The notes below the pieces were generated by a model. The model made no database searches. It saw only the letters and a program-made list of their open reading frames with translations, and was not told where the DNA came from. Made by a program: the position numbers and the translations under genes. Positions 6,239 to 11,172 of a DNA stretch of 11,172 nt are shown piece by piece (within the stretch, counting starts at the first letter, position 1; the number at the start of each line of letters is the position of its first letter). Origin of the DNA: Bacteroidota bacterium (GTDB lineage: Bacteria; Bacteroidota; Bacteroidia; NS11-12g; UBA955); the NCBI GenBank assembly GCA_030836345.1, contig JAURQA010000261.1:1-11172 (forward strand), written 5' to 3'.

Positions 6239-8041
6239 TTATAAATTATTTTCTTCTGCTTTTAAAAATTCAAAAAGCGCTTCTCCTTTTAATAAACCTT
6301 TTGCTAAAAGAGCTAGTCTAAAGGCTTTACTCATTTTTTCTTTCTGTGCTTTTGGTTTCTCAGCTAAGAATTTTTTTGCTTTTGGGTGATTGGTATTTAC
6401 AATGAAATTGAATTTTTGGGGCATGGCGCCAAACATAGCATTTCCCTGCATTTTACTCATTTCCTGCATTCTTCGCATAAACTCATCCTCGGTAACAGTA
6501 ATAAAGGAAGAGTTGGGAGAAAGGGCCTCCGTTTTAACTTCATAGGTCTCATCTGCAATTTGCTTTGTAAAAGCCTCTTGCAGGGCCTTGGTTTCATCTT
6601 CGCTTAGCGCATTTGCCGTTTCTTCATCTTTTTCTACCAATTGATCTACGGGAGCTGCATCTACTCGTTTGCAGGTAATTTCTTCAAAGTTTTGTTCCAA
6701 GTATCCTGTGATGTGCGTATCCAAAACTCCATCAAAGATGGCTACTGCATATCCACGTTCCTGGGCTTCTTTGATTTGAGCAAACTCTGCTTCTTTACTA
6801 TTAGCATATAGAAATACGGTTTTCTTATCCTTATTTACCTGATTGGTTTTGCTCAGATCTATAAATTCTTGAATGGTATGGTATTTCCCATCAGCATTAT
6901 GCACGAGACAGAAGTTTTTTGCTTTTTCGGCAAATTTCTCCTCGCTTAGCATTCCGTATTTCACAAATACATCCACAAATTCCCATTTAGTTTCAAAATC
7001 TTCCCGATCTGCCTTGAATAGGTCGGCGAGTTTACTTGCTACTTTTTTACTAATGTGGCCGGTAATCTTCTTCACATTTCCATCGGCCTGTAAGCTACTT
7101 CTACTCACATTTAGAGGAATATCAGGCGAGTCAATAACTCCATGCAGCAACATAAGGTATTCTGGCATAATGTCTTTTACATTATCCGTTACATACACCT
7201 GGTTACTGTATAATTGAACTTTGTGTTTTTCTGCTTCTATGGCATTTTTAATCTTAGGAAAATAAAGAATTCCAGTGAGGTTAAATGGGAAGTCAACATT
7301 TAAATGTATCCAAAACAATGGGGCTTCTGCCATTGGATATAGTTCTTTATAAAAAGAAATGTAATCATCATCAGTCAATTCACTTGGAGTTCTCATCCAT
7401 AGCGGCTTGGTATTGTTCACTACTTTTTCGTCAAACTCAATAGAAACAGGTAAAAATCTACAATACTTATCTAATAAGGACTGAATTTTAATTTTTGTGC
7501 CGAATTCGGCACTGTCCTCGTTGATGTGTAGGATGATATCTGTCCCTCGAGTTTTACGTTTTCCTTTGGTTATTTTATAATTGGTGCTTCCATCGCAGGT
7601 CCAATGGGCTGCTTCGGAGCCATCTGCATGACTCAGCGTATCAATTTCTACGGTGTCTGCAACCATAAAAGCAGAATAAAAACCCAATCCAAAATGACCA
7701 ATAATTCCTGCGTCTGTTTTGTCTTTGTATTTTTCAACAAATTCCTCGGCTCCAGAAAAAGCCAGTTGATTGATGTATTTTTCTATTTCCTCCGCTGTCA
7801 TTCCTATTCCATTATCGCTAATGGTTAGGGTCTTCTTTTCCTCGTCTAAAGCAATGCTTATTTTTAGTTCGCCTAATTCTCCTTTGTACTCACCCATTGA
7901 TTTGAGGGAGTTTAACTTTTGGCATGCATCGGTTGCATTAGATACAAGCTCTCGCAAGAAAATCTCGTGATCCGAATACAAGAACTTCTTAATAATCGGG
8001 AAAATATTCTCCGTATTAACTGAAATATGACCTTTTTTCAT
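6239..8041 (-). CDS. htpG: Molecular chaperone HtpG (bacterial Hsp90)
   Basis: A 600-residue ATP-dependent cytosolic chaperone, normally a homodimer, that helps client proteins mature and recover from stress. The N-terminal GHKL ATPase domain is complete. FLRELVSNATDA (residues 28-39) contains the catalytic Glu31 and Asn35. DNGIGM (76-81) and GHFGLGFYSAFMVAD (115-129) form the lid and nucleotide pocket, followed by GTDIILHI. The middle domain carries the SRSSLQ segment (in the LNVSRSSLQ block), and the C-terminal dimerisation domain ends in a Glu/Asn-rich tail. Length agrees with Bacteroidota HtpG (about 600-630). The start MKKGHISVNTENIF fits the family exactly. It has the only clear Shine-Dalgarno sequence seen in the window, unusually close to the ATG. 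No CIRCE element is visible upstream. Confidence 0.97.
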   Translation of the reverse strand: MKKGHISVNTENIFPIIKKFLYSDHEIFLRELVSNATDACQKLNSLKSMGEYKGELGELKISIALDEEKKTLTISDNGIGMTAEEIEKYINQLAFSGAEEFVEKYKDKTDAGIIGHFGLGFYSAFMVADTVEIDTLSHADGSEAAHWTCDGSTNYKITKGKRKTRGTDIILHINEDSAEFGTKIKIQSLLDKYCRFLPVSIEFDEKVVNNTKPLWMRTPSELTDDDYISFYKELYPMAEAPLFWIHLNVDFPFNLTGILYFPKIKNAIEAEKHKVQLYSNQVYVTDNVKDIMPEYLMLLHGVIDSPDIPLNVSRSSLQADGNVKKITGHISKKVASKLADLFKADREDFETKWEFVDVFVKYGMLSEEKFAEKAKNFCLVHNADGKYHTIQEFIDLSKTNQVNKDKKTVFLYANSKEAEFAQIKEAQERGYAVAIFDGVLDTHITGYLEQNFEEITCKRVDAAPVDQLVEKDEETANALSEDETKALQEAFTKQIADETYEVKTEALSPNSSFITVTEDEFMRRMQEMSKMQGNAMFGAMPQKFNFIVNTNHPKAKKFLAEKPKAQKEKMSKAFRLALLAKGLLKGEALFEFLKAEENNL

Positions 8042-8043
8042 AT

Positions 8044-8049
8044 CTCCTT
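8044..8049 (-). promoter_or_regulatory. Shine-Dalgarno sequence of htpG with very short spacing
   Basis: On the minus strand AAGGAG is followed by AT and then the ATG at 8041, a 2-nt spacer. The other genes here have A/T-rich leaders or none, as expected for Bacteroidota, whose ribosomes largely ignore this signal. The match is clear, but its use in initiation is uncertain. Confidence 0.5.
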
Positions 8050-8111
8050 AACATTCAAATGGTGTGCCTTTGAAACAGGAATAGACAAAGTGGCAGTTTT
8101 AGGCGGTTAGG

Positions 8112-8138
8112 ATGCAACTAAACGGTATGGGCTTGCAT
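8112..8138. repeat. Inverted repeat upstream of htpG
   Basis: ATGCAA (8112-8117) and TTGCAT (8133-8138) form perfect 6-bp arms 15 bp apart, between the lipoprotein-gene terminator and htpG. The spacing would suit a dimeric regulator, but arms this short also arise by chance. No assignment is made. Confidence 0.3.
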
Positions 8139-8170
8139 AAAAAAGGAGCTTGATTTCTCAAGCTCCTTTT
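8139..8170 (-). terminator. Rho-independent terminator after the repeat-lipoprotein gene
   Basis: Perfect 13-bp arms at 8141-8153 and 8158-8170 (core GGAGCTTGA/TCAAGCTCC) enclose a 4-nt loop. On the minus strand the hairpin ends in six T (8139-8144 read as complement), 23 nt after the TAA of the lipoprotein gene. It separates that gene from htpG, which must then have its own promoter in 8050-8138. The plus-strand arm ends in four T, so weak bidirectional action is possible. Confidence 0.9.
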
Positions 8171-8192
8171 AGTTTTAATTCTTTATGTTTGA

Positions 8193-8759
8193 TTATCGAT
8201 TGTTGCTTTCGCATCCGCAGTCTTTATTTACGAATCCTTCTTTACCATCTTTGGTTTTGCACTTGTCGCGGAAGTTTAATTTCAACTTAGGGCAGTCGAA
8301 TTTTTTTTCTTCTGCCTTCGTTTCGCATCCGCAGTTTTTATTTACGAATCCTTCATTACCATCTTTGGTTTTACACTTGTCGCGGAAGTTTAATTTTAAC
8401 TTAGGGCAGTCGAATTTTTTTTCTTCTGCCTTCGTTTCGCATCCGCAGTCTTTATTTACGAATCCTTCTTTACCATCTTTGGTTTTACACTTATCGCGGA
8501 AGTTTAATTTCAACTTAGGGCAGTCGAATTTTTTTTCTTCTGCCTTCGTTTCGCATTTGCAATCTTTGGTTACTTTTCCAATTTTACCATCTTTTGTTTT
8601 ACAGAAATCATTGACGTTTAACTTCAATGTTTTGCAATCATAAGTGGTGTTTTTGTTTCCAGAGCCTTTACCTGTATACTTTGAGTATTTTTTGCAGGAA
8701 ATAAAAAATACGCCTGAACCAAGAACAAGGAGAAGAATAAATTTAAAAGTCTTATTCAT
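8193..8759 (-). CDS. Lipoprotein made of four Cys-rich 38-residue tandem repeats
   Basis: A 188-residue protein with a signal peptide (Lys at 3 and 6, hydrophobic 7-20) ending in FISC-KK, a Bacteroidota-style lipobox with Cys22 as the lipidated residue. After a Lys/Ser/Gly linker (23-40) come four repeats at 41-78, 79-116, 117-154 and 155-188 (the last truncated). Each has the pattern DC-x10-C-x13-CxC, 16 Cys in all, and is rich in Lys. Repeats 2-4 are almost identical and repeat 1 is diverged. The DC..L..N..D.C..........CxC pattern resembles a Cys motif I recall from secreted Bacteroidota proteins ('DCP.LGANIGD.C'), so it is probably a disulfide-bonded extracellular module. A metal-binding role is also conceivable. 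Function is not recognised. It is monocistronic, with a strong terminator downstream. Codon use resembles its neighbours. Confidence 0.85.
   Translation of the reverse strand: MNKTFKFILLLVLGSGVFFISCKKYSKYTGKGSGNKNTTYDCKTLKLNVNDFCKTKDGKIGKVTKDCKCETKAEEKKFDCPKLKLNFRDKCKTKDGKEGFVNKDCGCETKAEEKKFDCPKLKLNFRDKCKTKDGNEGFVNKNCGCETKAEEKKFDCPKLKLNFRDKCKTKDGKEGFVNKDCGCESNNR
8196..8639 (-). repeat. 114-bp in-frame tandem repeat, 3.9 copies
   Basis: Units lie at 8526-8639, 8412-8525, 8298-8411 and 8196-8297 (partial). The period is exactly 114 bp, as seen from the recurring cgcatccgcag at 8220, 8334 and 8448 (end positions) and its diverged form near 8562. The last three units differ from one another at only a few bases, which indicates recent duplication or gene conversion, while the first unit is clearly older. 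Each full unit contains an A8 run on the coding strand. Confidence 0.95.
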
Positions 8760-8900
8760 ATTATTTTGTTTATTTGAGTTTTCGAATATACGAATATAAA
8801 TAGAAACTTATATATGTACGCATATCCAGTGCTTTTTTCTTTACCTCGACAAGAGCTAAGGTCTCCTGTAAAGCCGATCATGAAATATACCTTTCAAATT

Positions 8901-10583
8901 TTATTTTTTTATTACCTTCAGTATTTCTGAAACGCCTTCCGTAGAGAGTTCAATAACATATACCCCTGGTGCCCAAGGAGATGCGTCTATTTGGTGTGCT
9001 CCATTAGTATATCGGAAATTTTCCTTGTATACTCTTGACTTTTGAAGGTTGGTAACGGTAACTTCATATGCCTGCCCTACTACTAAATCAATGGTTAGAT
9101 TGAGCGTATTGGCTATTGGGTTTGGATAAGCAGATAGGTGAATTGGATTTTCTAAATCGAAAAATTGTGCAATTTGGATAGTACTATAGTTGGAAGTTCC
9201 ATCCAAACCAACTTGATTGAGCCTGTAGAAAACAGTGTTTTCTGATGTTTTTATGGTATTATCTCTATAGTTATAATTCTTTTGCTGATGGCTCGTTCCG
9301 TTCACAGATACATTTGCAATGGCTTCAAAATGAGTTCCATCATAGCTTCGCTCAAGGCTAAAGTGGCTGCTGAGGGTCTCAAGAGGGGTCGCCCAACTTA
9401 GTAATGCGGCATGTTGATCTGTTGTTTCCACATTAAAATTGGTTAAATTAACCGGTAAACCAATAGCAGGGTTTTCATTGCCAACCGTATAAAATGTACC
9501 AGGTGAATTTTGGTTATTGTATTCTGTTAGAATCCAATCTGAAGAAAAATCAGTGAGTGCTATTCTCATTTCATCTAGAATTCCGTTGAAACTACTGCTA
9601 GATGTATTAAAGCTACCAAAATACTGAATATGACCATTTGCAAGTGTTGTACCTGCATCTACAGATATCGTTGCAAAAAGGGAGCCATTTATAAAAATTT
9701 CAACTTCGTCGGCGGATACATCACAAACAGCATGTAACAGGTACCAGGTGTTCGCATTGATTGTACTTGTTGAGCCAGTAAAAGTTTGACCTGTTCCTGA
9801 GCCTTTGTGGTATATATATATTTGGTCATTGGCGTTATTGATGGCTAACTGTCCAAAACCAGTTACACCTCCACCACTTGGCTTCTTATTAAATATTGTT
9901 TGGTAGCTAGAGCCAGCCAAATCGTCGGTTTTAAACCATGCAGAAAAGGTGAAATCATTAGTATTTAAATCTAAAGTATTGTTATCACTCATTTGGTATC
10001 CATCATTTGAACCATCGAAATCTGTCCCAAACCCAATTTTACCCGTCACTACATCGCTTGTAGTCATGCTTCCAAAAGAGCTTGCGTTAAAGGTTTCTGC
10101 TGTTGAGTTTACGATGACTCCAGTAGGCACATCATTCATGTGTAAGTTTACGATATAATCACTATTCCATGTGGCAGTGCTGGAAGGGTCTACTGTAACA
10201 CCTGAGTTTCCATAATACATATACAACTCTGTATTATTTGTTGGCGAAAGGCTGTCTATTTTCACCCATGCGATATATTCTCCAGTTGATGCAACATATT
10301 TTTCGATTTGATGTGTATAAACAACATTTCCATTCAGATTGGTAAAGAGGATATCGTATCCGTTACTACTGGTTACATTTCCTGAATTTCCCGTTGTTCG
10401 CAAGTCGTTGTCCACAACAGATATAAGCACGGGAAAGTTGATTAGGTTACTACTACCAGAAACATTAGAACTATTAATGGTAATTTTTTTTCCATACGTA
10501 TATCCAGAGGGCTGCGCCTTAACAGTAGAGTTGACTGAAAATAGGATGAGTATGATTAAGGAGTATTTAAAAGAGAACTTCAT
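8901..10583 (-). CDS. T9SS-exported protein with DUF2341-like and LamG-like domains
   Basis: A 560-residue secreted or surface protein. A Sec signal peptide (residues 1-23, ending VKA) precedes the DUF2341-like domain (about 27-130, GYTYGKKITI...YMYYGNSG). A concanavalin/LamG-type jelly-roll follows (about 140-370), with FTFSAWFKT (212-220), WYLLHAVCD (280-288) and ILDEMRIALTDF (345-346 region back to 335). A linker with LPVNLTNFN leads into a fibronectin-III-like segment (about 385-480, with LSWATP, FSLERSYDG and FYRLNQVGLDG). The C-terminal 75 residues form the type A T9SS sorting domain, with YPNP (486-489), APGVYVIEL (548-556) and the final KVIKK. No catalytic domain is visible, so adhesion or glycan binding is inferred. 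The TAA at 8901 has no clear terminator. It stands alone, with about 140 nt before the lipoprotein gene. Confidence 0.9.
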   Translation of the reverse strand: MKFSFKYSLIILILFSVNSTVKAQPSGYTYGKKITINSSNVSGSSNLINFPVLISVVDNDLRTTGNSGNVTSSNGYDILFTNLNGNVVYTHQIEKYVASTGEYIAWVKIDSLSPTNNTELYMYYGNSGVTVDPSSTATWNSDYIVNLHMNDVPTGVIVNSTAETFNASSFGSMTTSDVVTGKIGFGTDFDGSNDGYQMSDNNTLDLNTNDFTFSAWFKTDDLAGSSYQTIFNKKPSGGGVTGFGQLAINNANDQIYIYHKGSGTGQTFTGSTSTINANTWYLLHAVCDVSADEVEIFINGSLFATISVDAGTTLANGHIQYFGSFNTSSSSFNGILDEMRIALTDFSSDWILTEYNNQNSPGTFYTVGNENPAIGLPVNLTNFNVETTDQHAALLSWATPLETLSSHFSLERSYDGTHFEAIANVSVNGTSHQQKNYNYRDNTIKTSENTVFYRLNQVGLDGTSNYSTIQIAQFFDLENPIHLSAYPNPIANTLNLTIDLVVGQAYEVTVTNLQKSRVYKENFRYTNGAHQIDASPWAPGVYVIELSTEGVSEILKVIKK

Positions 10584-10839
10584 TAGATGAATATTTATTT
10601 CAAAAAAACTACAAATTTGTCAAACCCCATGATTTTTTTAATTTTTTTGAATCTATCAAATGTCTTTCGCCAAAGAAATCTGATAGACTCACGGGGAATG
10701 CAGACCTCGTATTATACTCTGTCTCTAAATTACCGCTCAGGGTTTCACTACGTTTAGTGGCCTTGGTTAGGCTCTGGCTTAACAGGTTTTGGCATGAGCT
10801 AGTGAATCCTCCAGATTTTAAAATGAAGACGAACGGCTG
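10584..10839. other. Gene-free region with GC-richer hairpin segment
   Basis: The first part (about 10584-10650) is very AT-rich (10601-10660 is about 22% GC by hand count) with two T7 runs at 10633-10639 and 10642-10648. It should hold the promoter of the minus-strand T9SS gene, though no convincing -7 box was found. The rest (about 10661-10800) rises to near 48% GC and contains hairpins: the long inverted repeat at 10648-10691, CACTA/TAGTG (10746-10750 with 10755-10759), and GTTAGGC/GCTTAAC (10766-10772 with 10777-10783, one G-T pair). No protein is recognised. Several frames on both strands stay open without family resemblance. A dispersed repeat or structured RNA is possible; neither is proven. 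Confidence 0.45.
10648..10691. repeat. Long imperfect inverted repeat
   Basis: Arms 10648-10667 and 10672-10691 pair with three mismatches around a CGCC loop: TGA/TCA, TCTATCA/TGATAGA, AT/AT and TCTTT/AAAGA. The T7 runs precede it on the plus strand and there is no U-tract after it on either strand, so it is not a standard terminator. Confidence 0.7.
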
Positions 10840-11172
10840 CTATATATTGTTGCGCATTCGTGCTTTTATTTCTTTGTTAATGTATTCATGTTTATCTTTT
10901 TGTTTTAAAAGCCCCTTGTTTAATAAGTGATCAAACCAAATAGAAAATATTTTTGCTCCTTTAAAATTTAAATGTTCTAAATCTCCAAATTCAGCATTGT
11001 TTAAAGGAAATTTTGAAAAATCAAGATATTAAATGGAGGAATAGCGACTATTTCTTATTTGTTGATATGTACTTTCATTTGAATAGCCCGAGTGTTTTTT
11101 GTGTTGCGGACTCCTTATTAAAATTGCATTTTTCCCTTGTTCTTGGCAAAACCTAAGAAGTTTTGATAGGTA
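10840..11172 (-). pseudogene. C-terminal remnant of an SGNH/GDSL-hydrolase-like gene with in-frame stop
   Basis: The minus-strand frame runs in from the window edge for 47 codons, meets TAA at 11029-11031, and continues in the same frame for 62 more codons to TAG at 10840-10842. Both halves read like one protein. The upstream part has a strand and loop ILIRSPQHKKHSGY, and the downstream part begins YLDFSKFPLNN and carries DLEHLNFKGAKIFS. In the latter, Asp and His (codons 10981-10983 and 10972-10974) fit the D-x-x-H block V of SGNH/GDSL esterases and acyltransferases, followed by the usual LNxxGAxxFS helix. One base change would restore the frame, so this looks like a nonsense mutation or a sequence error. 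There is no start codon for the second half near the stop. Substrate is unknown; the N-terminal part with the catalytic Ser lies outside the window. Confidence 0.7.

Noticed and set aside
8050..8110. Heat-shock CIRCE operator or clear -33/-7 promoter for htpG
   Set aside because: No TTAGCACTC-N9-GAGTGCTAA is present. The best -7 candidate (ACCATTTG on the minus strand) lacks the TA and is too weak to annotate.
8185..8643. 152-residue plus-strand ORF across the tandem repeat
   Set aside because: It is the antisense shadow of the repeat lipoprotein. The minus strand has a signal peptide, lipobox, sensible Cys pattern and a terminator; the plus-strand product has none.
8783..8798. CGAATATA directly repeated upstream of the lipoprotein gene
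   Set aside because: An 8-bp tandem repeat in very AT-rich leader DNA; likely chance. No TAnnTTTG box could be assigned confidently there either.
8839..8873. CTTTAC...GTAAAG inverted repeat downstream of the T9SS gene
   Set aside because: Only 6-bp arms with a 23-nt loop and no U-tract on the relevant strand; not supported as a terminator.
10618..10623. TTGACA on the minus strand upstream of the T9SS gene, like a sigma-70 -35 box
   Set aside because: Bacteroidota primary sigma does not use this consensus, and no -10 box at 16-18 bp follows.
10629..10757. 42-codon plus-strand ORF, and a 76-codon minus-strand frame at 10612-10839
   Set aside because: Both cross the hairpin-rich block and overlap on opposite strands with no family resemblance. 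They are more likely a by-product of the higher GC than genes.

Overview
The window most likely comes from a marine-type member of Bacteroidota, probably order Flavobacteriales. The signs are an AT-rich genome, a secreted protein with a type IX secretion (T9SS) C-terminal sorting domain, the gene order ileS - dksA/traR-like - lspA, near absence of Shine-Dalgarno sequences, and -7 promoter boxes of the Bacteroidota type (TAnnTTTG). The genus cannot be read from the sequence.

Positions 1-3882 (+) look like one tight operon. It holds the 3' part of isoleucyl-tRNA synthetase (ileS, cut by the window edge), a single-cysteine TraR/DksA-like protein, lipoprotein signal peptidase (lspA) and an SDR-type L-threonine 3-dehydrogenase, with gaps of only 3-5 nt. 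Positions 3883-6165 hold three genes with their own promoters: a RimL-like GNAT acetyltransferase (+), a YkuK/DUF458 RNase H-fold protein (-) and a fumarylacetoacetate hydrolase family protein (+). In all three the -7 box ends only 4-6 nt before the ATG, so the mRNAs are probably leaderless. A strong hairpin terminator closes this block.

Positions 6239-10583 are all on the minus strand: htpG (Hsp90), a small lipoprotein built of four 38-residue Cys-rich tandem repeats, and a 560-residue T9SS-exported protein with DUF2341-like and LamG-like domains. A clear Rho-independent terminator separates the lipoprotein gene from htpG.

Positions 10584-11172 have no intact gene. They contain a compact, GC-richer, hairpin-rich stretch (about 10648-10839), then the C-terminal remnant of an SGNH/GDSL-hydrolase-like gene on the minus strand. 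This remnant is interrupted by an in-frame TAA and runs off the window edge.

Most of the window is ordinary housekeeping content, and no defence system, CRISPR array, insertion sequence or multi-gene novel system is visible. The items most worth a second look are the repeat lipoprotein, the leaderless promoter pattern, and the GC-richer hairpin region beside the broken SGNH gene.
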